NCBI GenBank assembly: GCA_015350385.1 | Contig: WNKI01000001.1 | Location: 10,386,794-10,404,129, forward strand | Reading direction: 5' to 3' | Source of the DNA: Aculops lycopersici | Taxonomy: Eukaryota; Arthropoda; Arachnida; Trombidiformes; Eriophyidae | DNA length: 17,336 bases | In this document: in pieces, positions 1 through 8,514 of the stretch | Position numbering within the stretch: position 1 is the stretch's first letter | Layout of the letters: every line of letters begins with the position of its first letter | Program-made: the position numbers and the translations under genes | The notes under the pieces: generated by a model | Told to the model about the DNA's origin: nothing | Seen by the model: only the letters and a program-made list of their open reading frames with translations | Databases searched by the model: none

Positions 1-311
1 CATGCTGTCACGACTCGTGTTATGAGCCGCTCAGATGTTCAGGATTGTACGAGCAATCGATAGGTAAACTACTGCCCACCACATGTTGATTTCTGCGGCA
101 CCAAACGATGGCAAGTGCCGTCGACATTTATTAGAGCCTCATTAGGATAGCGTTGATGAAATGTCTTTGTAAACAATACAAATGTGCGCAACCTAATGTT
201 GCCTTTTGCATTTGACTTGTCACTCAAGGAGCCAGATTATGATCACTTCTCAAGGTCAGTTATGCTAATGTTCCGATAATCAATTTCCCACAACTACTTG
301 TGATATAAAAA
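1..311. other. Upstream intergenic/5' region of the first gene
   Basis: No ORF of note and no recognisable RNA gene. The stretch is moderately AT-rich and ends in an A-rich leader (GATATAAAAA) directly before the ATG at 312. It may include the promoter and 5' UTR of the first gene, but I see no definite TATA box or initiator at a sensible distance. It contains none of the motif words or microsatellites that fill the right-hand part of the window. Confidence 0.5.
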
Positions 312-1496
312 ATGAGCAGCAAGCAAGGTGGTACCAAGGCCAAGGCTCAAACTGCAAGCAAAATTGATGACAACATCAAGGCTAATGTGATAGCGCTACT
401 AAACGAACACCCGAAGATCCCAAGCATATGCTGGGCAGACTTCTATTATTACAAATTCGAGGAGGTATTTTGTGCCGCCTCTCTCGGATTTGAGCATGGA
501 TTGGCAGGATTCATGAAGACATTGGACTACATGGTGGACGAAATCACTGACGATCAGGGTATGTACTGGTACAAGATTAAGGATCGCTACAGAGAAAGCT
601 ATGCAAGACTGACAGATACCGCTGGCCGGATCGTGCCCAACAAGGCGTTGGAGTTGCTGGGCCAAACTCAGATAGCACGACAAATCCTTGGTGATCCGGA
701 GTTATGGCGAGGCAAGTTCGAACAACTCAAGCTGGTTGCGGACAAGCTAAGGATCGTACTGAGTCCATTGGAGCAAGCTTATAAAAGGAACAGCATGGAA
801 GTTCACAGACACGTTCTGATGATACACAATAAAATGGTCACATTCTCACACGGAATAAGGTTGAACGAAATCCATCGACATGTGAAGATATCACCCGCGA
901 TATTCAATCAATTGAGCTTCGAAAGTTTCGTTGTGGAGTTTCCGGAGCTGTTTTATCGAGTTGACCCAATCAACGAAACTGGCGACAACTACGATGAACC
1001 ACTTGTTTATGATGGATTCACACATACTCTATCTAGAAACCAGCTCGAGGTGAGGGCCAACATCGAGAACATGAAACTTGTTTACTTCAGCATAACATCC
1101 GGCATTTACCACAAAACTCTTCTGCTCCTGAATGCAGCCGGGAGCTCTGGACTTAAGATAACGGTCTGGTTTGACAGCATCAGACAAAACTGGACCACCG
1201 AGGAGAACAAAATGCAAGATCCAGATGTTCTAGACCCGTTCGATACACCGGCTATCGACGTTGCGAAGGCATTATACACCTTCAAGCTTTTAACTATTAG
1301 CTCCAATCCGAGAAACAAAAATGATCTCAGACTATTCTTCCCACTGACGAAGCCCAATTTTGTGGAGCTTATGGGCTTATTGAGTGATCATATCAGTGAA
1401 TATAGGAGAAATCAGCGTTTAAGCGATGCCTCGAGAGTGTCTTCGCCGGATTCGGGAGAGGACTCGACTAGAAGCGGAACCTCTGGAAGTTGCTGA
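312..1496 (+). CDS. Uncharacterised 394-residue protein, possible LOTUS/winged-helix-like repeats
   Basis: An uninterrupted 394-codon ORF with ordinary mixed codon use. Its ATG is in a good context (A at -3) and it is followed by an AATAAA about 57 bases after the stop, so I regard it as a real single-exon gene or last exon. I do not recognise the family. Residues about 24-90 (VIALLNEHP at the start, FYYYKF in the middle, SLGFEHGL, then YWYKI at the end) and about 165-218 (HGIRLNEIHRHV, then LSFESFVVEFPELF) have the spacing of hydrophobics expected of small winged-helix folds of the OST-HTH/LOTUS type. In germ-line proteins of that class the domains bind RNA or the helicase Vasa. A third, weaker segment lies at about 265-295 (LLLLNAAG, then LKITVWFDSI). 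Residues about 366-394 are Ser/Thr/Gly-rich and probably disordered. There is no signal peptide, membrane segment or Cys/His zinc cluster. The LOTUS reading is inference from pattern; the protein could equally be a lineage-specific family. Confidence 0.8.
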   Translation: MSSKQGGTKAKAQTASKIDDNIKANVIALLNEHPKIPSICWADFYYYKFEEVFCAASLGFEHGLAGFMKTLDYMVDEITDDQGMYWYKIKDRYRESYARLTDTAGRIVPNKALELLGQTQIARQILGDPELWRGKFEQLKLVADKLRIVLSPLEQAYKRNSMEVHRHVLMIHNKMVTFSHGIRLNEIHRHVKISPAIFNQLSFESFVVEFPELFYRVDPINETGDNYDEPLVYDGFTHTLSRNQLEVRANIENMKLVYFSITSGIYHKTLLLLNAAGSSGLKITVWFDSIRQNWTTEENKMQDPDVLDPFDTPAIDVAKALYTFKLLTISSNPRNKNDLRLFFPLTKPNFVELMGLLSDHISEYRRNQRLSDASRVSSPDSGEDSTRSGTSGSC

Positions 1497-1552
1497 TCTT
1501 TCTATCATATATCATATGACCTTGGTATTGATATCAATTTTTCATTTACATT

Positions 1553-1558
1553 AATAAA
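1553..1558 (+). promoter_or_regulatory. Polyadenylation signal AATAAA of first gene
   Basis: Canonical AATAAA about 57 bases after the TGA of the 394-codon ORF, in an AT-rich context. A second AATAAA at 1649-1654 could be an alternative site. Position and sequence fit a metazoan 3' end; cleavage itself cannot be seen. Confidence 0.6.
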
Positions 1559-1648
1559 CGCCATCATTATACACTGCCTTATTTGTTAGTGGATATTCAT
1601 CGGGAAATTTGTTGACTCTTAGATATTCGATTGATCTATCTCAAAATT

Positions 1649-1654
1649 AATAAA
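1649..1654 (+). promoter_or_regulatory. Second AATAAA, possible alternative polyadenylation signal
   Basis: Canonical hexamer 123 bases before the Rabenosyn start codon and about 96 bases beyond the first hexamer. It is weaker than the proximal candidate because it lies close to the next gene, and could be chance in AT-rich DNA. Confidence 0.3.
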
Positions 1655-1753
1655 TACAATAACGTTTTGGTCGAACGCACATTGTCAGACAAACACAACA
1701 ATCATAGCTAACGCTCAAGACCCGCAAACAAATAACTGCATATTTTCAAAACA

Positions 1754-1819
1754 ATGCCAAAATTATACAATCAAGAATGTATTACAGAGATTGGATTCGA
1801 TCTAACAACCTTAAATTAA
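1754..1819 (+). CDS. Short upstream ORF overlapping the Rabenosyn start
   Basis: A 21-codon ORF begins 23 bases before the Rabenosyn ATG in another frame and ends inside it at a TAA (1817-1819). If the transcript begins upstream of 1754, ribosomes would meet this ATG first, which would reduce translation of the main ORF. It is not expected to make a functional peptide. Alternatively the true mRNA starts after it, or an intron removes it. Confidence 0.2.
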   Translation: MPKLYNQECITEIGFDLTTLN

Positions 1820-2787
1820 CCGAATGTTATGGAGATTCACATTGGGACCAATTCCAAGAGTTCAGGAGAAAGCACAATGAGAATATTTGTTCGGAAACAA
1901 ACAAACTGGTCCTGAGACTAGATAAACTCATAAACCCTGAGGATGGACAAAAGCCTGACCTTGACAAGTCTCTTGTCGAGTGGACATCCGACAATCTCGT
2001 TAAACTGTGTCCTTTTTGTGCCAAATCATTCACTATTGCCCGCCGTAGACACCATTGTAGACTTTGTGGCGCTATTCTTTGCAATAGTTGTTCCAAATTT
2101 CTTGAGTACAAAGCGGCTTGCAAACTGGTGCGACCAGCTAAACTTTATACAGATCATTACGACAGGATAGAGGAACGACTCCAGGATCGTGAGGCCGAGG
2201 AGAAACCCAATATTCGATCTTGCGAGGACTGCAAGCGATTGATCGACAAAAGAGTTCGGAAGATTGAAGATTATTACTGTCAGCCAACATTCCTCGAGTT
2301 CTACGAGAAACTGCGAAAAACCATGGCAGATGCTGACGATCTCATCATAACACAACATACCCTTACTATTGAGCAGAAACAGCCAACGGCTGAATTAAAG
2401 ACAAAGATCCAGGAGACACGACATAGTATCGCCTCATTAGCGTCCAAGTTGAATCAGATGACTCAACGGGAGTCCGGGAAACAGGCCTACCTGTTGGGAT
2501 CCATCAGTCAATCTGTGGGCTATTGGCTGAAAGAGAGCATCGATAGCAAGATGAAACGCACACAAAGGGCCCCACCAACAAAACCGAGCGGCTGGGTCCC
2601 AGAACAACCTGTTAGCATGCCAGAGTTGGATGGCGAGGAGAATCCTTTGTTGATACAAATAAAGAACTTGGAGGAATACATCAAGCAGGCAAAATTGGCC
2701 GATAGATACGAGGAAGTCAGCGCCTTGGAAGAGAGTAAACGCGACCTTGAGATTGAGTATATAATCCAACAGGACCTATCGAGTTGA
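1777..2787 (+). CDS. Rbsn-5: Rabenosyn-5-like FYVE zinc finger Rab effector
   Basis: Predicted endosomal adaptor. In this family the FYVE finger binds phosphatidylinositol 3-phosphate on early endosomes, and helical hairpins bind Rab5/Rab4-type GTPases to drive fusion and recycling with VPS45. Seen here: FYVE at about residues 69-155 with a WTSD element (69-72), zinc ligands C78, C81, C94, C97, C102, C105, C149 and C152, and the RRHHCR lipid-binding core at 90-95. The 43-residue gap between C105 and C149 is longer than in most FYVE domains and fits the Rabenosyn subtype. Residues about 165-260 are largely helical. The Rab-binding hairpin is about 288-332 (NPLLIQIKN, then YIKQAKLADRYEEV). At 336 residues it is much shorter than the roughly 780-residue vertebrate protein: the N-terminal C2H2 finger and the NPF-rich middle are not present, and there is one Rab-binding hairpin. 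The ATG at 1777 is the first in frame after a TAG at 1705; a missing upstream exon is possible. The family call is firm; the exact N-terminus is not. Confidence 0.93.
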   Translation: MYYRDWIRSNNLKLTECYGDSHWDQFQEFRRKHNENICSETNKLVLRLDKLINPEDGQKPDLDKSLVEWTSDNLVKLCPFCAKSFTIARRRHHCRLCGAILCNSCSKFLEYKAACKLVRPAKLYTDHYDRIEERLQDREAEEKPNIRSCEDCKRLIDKRVRKIEDYYCQPTFLEFYEKLRKTMADADDLIITQHTLTIEQKQPTAELKTKIQETRHSIASLASKLNQMTQRESGKQAYLLGSISQSVGYWLKESIDSKMKRTQRAPPTKPSGWVPEQPVSMPELDGEENPLLIQIKNLEEYIKQAKLADRYEEVSALEESKRDLEIEYIIQQDLSS

Positions 2788-3015
2788 GGAAAACTAAGGA
2801 GGCAAACAATTGCAATACACGCGCCCACTTGTTAGCTTCTTCTCAGATGGCAAGATAAGTTTGTCACAAATAGTTGTTATTATTCACAGATTTGAACCAA
2901 TTGTATAACTTCGGCCGCCGACCTGACTGTTTGTTCCATTGGCAAATAGACAAACGATGGCGCCAATCTCGCCCGACGAGAGTCCCAAAATAAAGCTCCT
3001 GTCTCGCACGTCAAT
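2788..3015 (+). other. Presumed 3' UTR of the Rabenosyn-like gene
   Basis: Non-coding stretch after the TGA at 2785-2787, leading to an AATAAA at 2989-2994. It contains no ORF with protein-like character and none of the motif words seen farther right. The end of the transcript is inferred from the hexamer only. Confidence 0.5.
2989..2994 (+). promoter_or_regulatory. Polyadenylation signal AATAAA of Rabenosyn-like gene
   Basis: Canonical hexamer about 200 bases after the stop codon, followed within 30 bases by a G/T- and C-containing stretch (CTGTCTCGCACG). It is the first AATAAA after the gene. Confidence 0.5.
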
Positions 3016-3368
3016 GAGTCTTTCCAGATGAAACTGTGAAACAATGCACATCAACAATTGCAATTGATTTACGATTTTAGAACCAACATAACAACAGGTG
3101 CCACTCTTCGTGGCATTTCACTTCCTCTCGCGCTCGTCGTTGGCTTTGGTTGTCTCGTTGTATTGCGTCTACCCTGAGGACCCTCGGGGTCGGAATGTCA
3201 GGTTGAGTTTTCCGATAGTCGAGTTTTCGATTATCACGAAAAGTATACATTTCGACAAAGTAGAATAAGTCATTTGGACTTACTGTTAGAATTGAGTTGG
3301 GTTGAATCAAATGAGCAGCGAAATCTGCAATTCAACGATCAAAACTTGAGATAGAGTTAACTCGATAA

Positions 3369-3387
3369 GAGGGAGAGAGAGAGAGAG
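3369..3387. repeat. (GA)n microsatellite
   Basis: Near-perfect GA dinucleotide run with one GGG interruption at its left end. Such runs are potential GAGA-factor-type sites in arthropods; binding is not shown here. Confidence 0.85.
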
Positions 3388-5235
3388 TACATTCTAACAG
3401 TAACTAATCCACGAGACCCAACATTGAACCTTATCGGAAAACGTTCTCGCCGCCGGGAGAGTAGATGGCGCTCGAGAGCTCGCTCGCCTTTTCCAGGTAA
3501 AATACTCTGACGTTTGTAGAGGCAAGTGCAAAACTAGTCGTTGCGCAAGCGACGAGATGTTAACAGGTGCGCTGACTAAGAAACACAACAGAGTCTTAAG
3601 CTGATCAGTGGCTGCCAGGTGAGCGTACAACCAACTCCGCTCAAAGGTAAACGATCGTGGCCACTGCAGAGTCAACTTGACCACCGAAGACAATAGATTT
3701 CGAGTTAGAGACAACAAGCAAGAAAATCAATTTTGCACATCTCTCAGTGTAGACCCATCAAATAGATCAGACGAACTTCCAGTCGCTTAGTTGGCAAAGC
3801 TAGCACTCGATTATAGTTACACCATATCCTTTGCCCAAGATGTCAAGGTAGTCACAAGATTTTCAATTGTTTAAGTGGACAAGCTACAAGCTATAGGTGA
3901 ACGATACGTAACAATAGGTAAGTTGCAATTCAGTGCTTCTCTCACTTTCGGTTTACAAGATTGATTTTTTCTCAGTCTTTTGTGAGGAGTTTGGGGACGA
4001 TTGTTTCCGGTTGATTTGAGGAGACAGAGGGTTGAGAGGCTCCATCTACTCGACTTGGACACTACACTTAGAGGACAGTCAACATCGAGTCGTTGATTGT
4101 ACTTTAAATTTGACACTGGGCGAGGCAGTCGAATGTTAAATATCTTCTAGCAAAACGATAAAAGTGCGCCATTCAATCGAGTGGCCAGCTAACTTCATGT
4201 CCCTGACACATGATTATACTCTTGGTCGTACTGCTCAATCTGACGGATGGGTTTTGCATTCAGTTGATCCGGTTGAGAAGCTCGGTCGCTGGGCGATCAT
4301 GTAATGGGCAAACTTTCTCTCGTCGAGCGTTGGACATGAAGTGGTCCATTGAGCGCGAGACTAGGATGAAATCTGACGCGATATTGCGACGCATTGTCAA
4401 TTTGTCTGCCTATCTGGCCAACCAAGCAACCACTTGGCAGCATCGGCAATAAAAGTCACTCCAACTTTGGTGCGAAACAATTCATAAGGCGCAGACAGAG
4501 GAGAGTATCAGGCGGCCAATCTAATGGGTTCACTTCCACAAACACGATCGTGGATCTCACGCGCCCATTAGCTTGTGTCGTGGGCATTCGCTTGTGCGCT
4601 TGGCGTGTGATTTTCCATTTAAATCGACGGCGCCCCAGACTAAATTTAGCCGAAGAGTGGTGCTCGAGCAAGCGCACCTGTCGGTTGGTCCCACTGAGTC
4701 GGTTAGTCGGGCGCGTCAAGTAGATTTGGTTCGAGTGGCTTGGTGGTGGCATCTGTCGATTGAGTAGCGCGTCGCGAGAGCAACTCAACCCGAGGGCCAA
4801 TTTGGTCCAGTCGCTGGGTTGCGCAACCAGCTGACAGGTAGATAAAAAAGGCCACTGACTTTGCCAGGTGAGTTGACGCTCACGACGTTCGCCTGTTGCG
4901 CTCCGTGTGATGTACTCGGCGGCAGTTAACATGATAATAACAATAATTGCGCAACTCGCCGGCCGCGCAGTTCCGTCCGAGAGTCCAATTTTGTTGTTAC
5001 GTCAGTTAGGTAGGTAGAGCTAGCAGGCGAGAGATTTGCAAGTGGCGAGTAGCAACAAACAGACGCTCGGATGGATTGTCTATTCATCGCTCGTCAAAAT
5101 TAATGCAACAACGGAGCCGTCGAGAGTCGAGACAACGACGTCCTCGTCGAGTTGACCGGCAAGAGCCGGCTACAGCAACAACGGAAAATGCAACCGCAAC
5201 CGCAACAACAGCAACGCCGACTGCCGAATTGAGAT

Positions 5236-5249
5236 GTTAACATGTTAAC
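5236..5249. repeat. 14-bp perfect palindrome GTTAACATGTTAAC
   Basis: Both halves are exactly complementary with no spacer. A related half, GTTAACATG, occurs at about 4926. The form resembles a binding site for a dimeric transcription factor; which factor is unknown. Confidence 0.8.
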
Positions 5250-5308
5250 TGGCGACTTGTTTCTTGGTGCATCAAAATAGCAACACAGCAACAACTACAT
5301 TCATTGTG

Positions 5309-5364
5309 TCTTCTTCTTCTTCTTCTTCTTCTTCTTCTTCTTCTTCTTCTTCTTCTTCTTCTTC
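5309..5364. repeat. (TTC)n trinucleotide microsatellite
   Basis: About 56 uninterrupted bases of TTC, followed by a degenerate CT-rich tail to about 5375. It creates false poly-Leu, poly-Ser or poly-Arg ORFs in several frames. Homopurine/homopyrimidine tracts of this type can form triplex DNA. Confidence 0.95.
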
Positions 5365-5397
5365 CTCTTCCTTTTCTCCGTTCCGAGATTCCCAATT

Positions 5398-5418
5398 CGA
5401 GAGCCGAGAGCCGAGCGA
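5398..5418. repeat. Short 7-bp tandem (CGAGAGC)
   Basis: Two exact CGAGAGC units followed by CGAGCGA. It is one of several loci in this window with a 7-bp period. Confidence 0.55.
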
Positions 5419-5757
5419 GCAAGCGCTCACCTGTTGATTGGCGGCTTAGCTCGATTGTTGCGCTCCCTTTCGCCGCTTCGTTTGCTTTGCTCCTATTTGT
5501 TTGCGCGCAAAACAATGCAAACCCAAGTCCCACTGACCAAACTTTACTCGGCCCGAGCTATAGGCCTCCTATTGCGTCAGTCGTGCGCTCGAGCTGCGGA
5601 CGTGGAGTTCCGGTTGGTCGTTAGCAGTTTGATTGATCGCGCGGCAACAGGTCGCCCGGTGCAACAAAAACAACACCGAGGGTGACACCAAGAGAGGGAA
5701 ACAAAGGATCTCGTCGGCTGGTTGCATTGTCTCGCCGGCCGCTTGTCACGTTTCTCT

Positions 5758-5776
5758 GCCGGCCGGCCGGCCGGCC
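5758..5776. repeat. (GGCC)n self-complementary run
   Basis: GCC followed by four GGCC units, palindromic throughout, so it can fold on itself. GGCCGGCC also occurs inside 12-bp palindromes at about 8394-8405 and 11662-11673. Confidence 0.9.
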
Positions 5777-5834
5777 AAGCGCACGATTAATTCTCATTAC
5801 TGCGCCGATTGTTAATTGCCAATCAATCACGGGA

Positions 5835-5864
5835 GCGATGATGGCCATTTGGCGCCATCATCGC
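5835..5864. repeat. Hairpin, 11-bp perfect stem, 8-base loop
   Basis: GCGATGATGGC (5835-5845) is exactly complementary to GCCATCATCGC (5854-5864), with loop CATTTGGC. No U-tract or gene lies beside it, so it is not a recognisable terminator, and the stem is too short for a typical animal microRNA precursor. Confidence 0.85.
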
Positions 5865-6012
5865 GCTGATCTCGGCAGCTAAATCAGAATGGCAAAATTT
5901 TATCCTCTTTTATCCGTTCCACGAATAGAAGCTCGAATTTGTACTACAATTCCACCAGGTGAACTTTGCCGCCAAGACCCGTGATGCCGAGGGGAAAAGT
6001 CGCCGACGCAAT

Positions 6013-6029
6013 AGCAGCAGCAGCAGCAA
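6013..6029. repeat. (AGC)n microsatellite
   Basis: Short AGC run, followed after about 20 bases by CAACAGCATCAGCAACAAC, a degenerate CAG/CAA stretch. Confidence 0.75.
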
Positions 6030-6318
6030 GGCCGAGGCAATAACAACAGCATCAGCAACAACACAAAAGTCGACTCGGCCGGCGCTAATTGTACCTGAGA
6101 AATGCACGAGTTCGCGTTGCTCCCTGGCGGCCGGTCGGTCGTTTGCATATCGAAACTAGCGAGTTTACAGCGGCAGCCACTCTAATTGCAACGCCTCATT
6201 TGCACACCTGCACTCCGGCGGCAAGTTGCCATTGTGTTTGCCCGATGCGAACGGCGCGCCCACTTGGCAACTCACGTTTCTTCGCCAACTTCCTCGGCCT
6301 TGATTCCCTTCCATTTCA

Positions 6319-6396
6319 ATTATTACTATTACTATTACTATTACTATTACTATCACTATTACTATTATTATTACGATCACTATTACTATCACTATC
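6319..6396. repeat. (ATTACT)n microsatellite
   Basis: About 78 bases of a TAT/TAC trinucleotide pattern (ATTACT units with ATTATT, ATCACT and GATCAC variants). It gives artefactual poly-Leu, Tyr or Ile/Val ORFs in several frames. Confidence 0.93.
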
Positions 6397-7061
6397 ATTG
6401 CCACTCTGTTGTGTTTTCCTCTAAACTCTCGTCGTAGTTGTCTACCTTTTGGGCCGGCAAGAGCGATAATTGTGTTTCGTTGGCCGGAGGAGCCTCCAGA
6501 GAAACGCTTGTGTGCGGCGCAACAGGTTGGCAAACTTCCAGTGCCATTGTTGCGAAGACCGAGCTTCGCGAAGGTCGACGACTTTGCCATCAATTCGGCA
6601 AACATTTTCCTGTAAAATTAAACTCGCATCTCCGTGGTCGTCGTCGTTTTGGTGTTGGTCTCCGTTGTCGTGCTCGCGAAATCAATTATCATGCTAATAA
6701 CTTTGTTGCAGTTGGTTTTGTTTGTTGCTAAAACGGCAAACAAAACCAACTTCTCCATTCTATTAGCCAGCAACTCGCTCGATTGGCCCGATTAATTTAG
6801 ACTCATTTGTGCGCCTAGAAACCAAATTAACTCGAGCACCACTCACGAGTTTCATTTTCTTCCTCTCGTTTGGCCGAAAAGAAGATGGCTCAAAAGATTG
6901 GCCTGTCGAATTTAGGCTCATTCGTTTGTGCTCGCTCGCTTGCTCGCTTTGGGCGCCCAAGTGCAGAAGTCCACTCCCGCCAAGAATCTCCACTGTCGCA
7001 TATGGATTTCATTTTAAACGACACGCCCCCGTTCGTTGTTCCGAGGACAAAGCGGGATTAA
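6397..7061. other. Noncoding tract between microsatellites
   Basis: Overlapping short ORFs occur in three frames with no domain or codon signature. The stretch contains the long hairpin at 6710-6751. I see no gene, promoter or RNA here. Confidence 0.4.
6710..6751. repeat. Hairpin, 15-bp perfect stem extended by G-U pairs
   Basis: AGTTGGTTTTGTTTG (6710-6724) pairs exactly with CAAACAAAACCAACT (6737-6751). In RNA the stem would continue with two G-U pairs and one G-C pair (6725-6727 with 6734-6736) around the loop CTAAAA, for about 18 bp. It is the longest stem in the window, yet shorter than an animal pre-microRNA. Confidence 0.88.
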
Positions 7062-7088
7062 ACACACACACACACACACACACACACA
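7062..7088. repeat. (AC)n dinucleotide microsatellite
   Basis: Thirteen or so uninterrupted AC units. A shorter CACACACA run lies at about 7896-7903. Confidence 0.95.
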
Positions 7089-7121
7089 AGCGAGATGCGG
7101 ATTCCGATCTGCCGGCGAGCT

Positions 7122-7127
7122 TATAAA
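7122..7127 (+). promoter_or_regulatory. TATAAA, possible TATA box
   Basis: TTATAAATC is an isolated good TATA-like match in GC-rich surroundings, directly after the AC run. About 30 bases downstream lies a copy of CAATCGAGTGGC (7149-7160). No clear initiator and no downstream ORF are seen, so promoter function is speculative. Confidence 0.2.
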
Positions 7128-7569
7128 TCAAGCAGCGGCAATCCGCTCCAATCGAGTGGCGTCTTGTTGCGCAACCGAAGCAACCGCTGCCAGCGACACA
7201 ATAGTTTTCTTATGGAAATTATCGAGTGAGCAAGTGAGAGAGCGAATAGATTGGTTTGCTCTCGCCGAGTGCCAATCGGTTGCGAGTCGCCGGCGGCGGA
7301 TCATCAGCTCGAAGCAGAAGCGAGAAGTTGGAGTAACGAAGAGCTAACCAGCGAGCGGCCGAGACAACAAGTGACTGCTCAGGTAAATCACACAGCGAGC
7401 CACCTGTTGACTGGCCGCCCGCTTTGCCGGCTACGCACAGACATTCGTTGTAGCATGAGAGAGCCAGAGGGAGAGATACTACAACTGATACAACCCGGCG
7501 CCGGCTAATGAATGATGATCATCAACTACTCGAGTTGTTCCTGTTGGTTTCTCTGTGTCTCTCGTTCGG

Positions 7570-7617
7570 TTTTGTTTTATTTCACTTTGTTTTGTTTTGT
7601 TTGGTTTTGTTTTGTTT
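7570..7617. repeat. (TTTTG)n pentanucleotide-like microsatellite
   Basis: A run of TTTTG units with small interruptions (TTTTATTTCAC near the left). It is followed immediately by TTTCTCCAG, so it could act as a pyrimidine-like tract before an AG at 7622-7623. Confidence 0.85.
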
Positions 7618-7911
7618 CTCCAGTTGCCTTTCATCGGCCGCCAGAGTTGCGAGCAAAATGTTCTGGCAGTTGGACCAAATAGACGCTCGGCTCGCTGGCG
7701 GATTTGATCCAAGTCGCTTAGCTCCGCTGGCGGATTTCCATAATTTTAAATCTGCCGTCATTTGAATATTAATCGAGCGCAAAGAGCGGCCGCCATGGAT
7801 GCTGGCGCGACCCCTCCGCTTGCCGCAGTGGCATTGTGTCCTCGGAAGGGCAGCTCGCAACTTTTTGCTCTCTTGCCTCGGCTCGCCGGGCGGCCACACA
7901 CACAAAGCTCG

Positions 7912-7934
7912 CCTTTCTCTTTCTCTTTCTCTCT
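7912..7934. repeat. (TTTCTC)n microsatellite
   Basis: Three to four TTTCTC hexamers on the plus strand. Confidence 0.85.
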
Positions 7935-8226
7935 TAAATCTGGAGCACGCGAGCTTCGAGAAAGTCCCAACTCAACAAGTGGCCGGCTACCTGCAACTTG
8001 GTTGTGCTTTTCCGCCTGCTTGCGGTTGCAGGTCCAATTATCACCCGGCCGAGATATCGATCTGAGCACGCGACGTCCGATTTGCCGCTCACTTGCATCA
8101 CTCGCTGGCTCGCACTTCGCCCATCGCAAGCGAGCGCGAAGAATTTTTCGTTTATGACTCTCGTCGAGCAACAGCAACAGCAACAAGTGGTTGCTTGCGC
8201 TTTTAATGAAAGTCGCGCGTCGGGGG

Positions 8227-8266
8227 AACAATCGGCGCCTCGCTTGCATCACGAGCGCCGATTGTT
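8227..8266. repeat. Hairpin, 15-bp stem with one bulge, 9-base loop
   Basis: AACAATCGGCGCCTCG (8227-8242) pairs with CGAGCGCCGATTGTT (8252-8266); one G is bulged and all other positions match. The loop is CTTGCATCA. Confidence 0.88.
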
Positions 8267-8483
8267 AGCCAATTAGAAGCAGCCGCTTGATACCTGCCTC
8301 CTCAAGCCGAGAGTTTGCTGTTGATCCTCGAGGGAAAATAACAATTGTAAAAGCAAGCTGATTATTATGCAACGAGAGCATAGCCAGCGGAGTCGGCCGG
8401 CCGATGGGCCAACAAAAGATCAACAAGTGAGCGCTAAAGTTCAACTTGCAACCGGCCACTTGATTGATGGCATTTCAATGGCC

Positions 8484-8514
8484 GAGAGCGAGAGCGAGAG
8501 CGAGAGATAGAGAG
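8484..8514. repeat. (GAGAGC)n microsatellite
   Basis: Three GAGAGC hexamers followed by degenerate GAGATAGAGAG. Read as codons the run encodes Arg/Ala, which creates a spurious ORF. Confidence 0.88.

Larger units (their letters stand above)
1497..1776 (+). other. Intergenic spacer: 3' UTR of first gene and 5' leader of Rabenosyn gene
   Basis: AT-rich 280-base spacer. It holds two AATAAA hexamers (1553-1558 and 1649-1654) and then a leader with an in-frame TAG at 1705-1707, which closes the Rabenosyn reading frame upstream. The short distance implies that the second gene's promoter lies in this spacer or in the 3' end of the first gene. Confidence 0.6.
3016..5308. other. Noncoding tract, first part; donor-like sites and start of motif-rich DNA
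   Basis: No credible gene: ORFs on either strand (up to 158 codons, minus, 4456-4932) lack domains or protein-like composition. Present are a GA run, the first copies of TTGCGCAA (3541, 4819, 4947) and CGAGTGGC (4178, 4732), several CAGGTG E-boxes, and two AG|GTRAGT donor-like sites on the plus strand (GT at 3918 and 4868). A 14-bp perfect palindrome lies at 5236-5249. It could be upstream regulatory DNA or 5' exons of a gene to the right. Confidence 0.4.

Noticed and set aside
399..683. Minus-strand ORFs inside the two genes (399-683, 1827-2123, 2437-2769 and others)
   Set aside because: They are shadows of the plus-strand coding frames with no independent support.
4456..4932. Minus-strand ORF of 158 codons
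   Set aside because: Composition is scattered, with no hydrophobic periodicity or motif. It overlaps plus-strand ORFs of similar quality in a GC-rich area where open frames arise by chance.
5237..5624. Poly-Leu/poly-Arg ORFs on both strands
   Set aside because: They are read-through of the TTC microsatellite; there is no real signal peptide or membrane segment.
6710..6751. Hairpin as a microRNA precursor
   Set aside because: About 18 pairs including G-U is too short for a standard animal precursor, and the stem is a low-complexity GTTTT/AAAAC sequence.
8227..8266. Hairpin as a rho-independent terminator
   Set aside because: There is no T-tract after the stem and the surrounding signals are eukaryotic.
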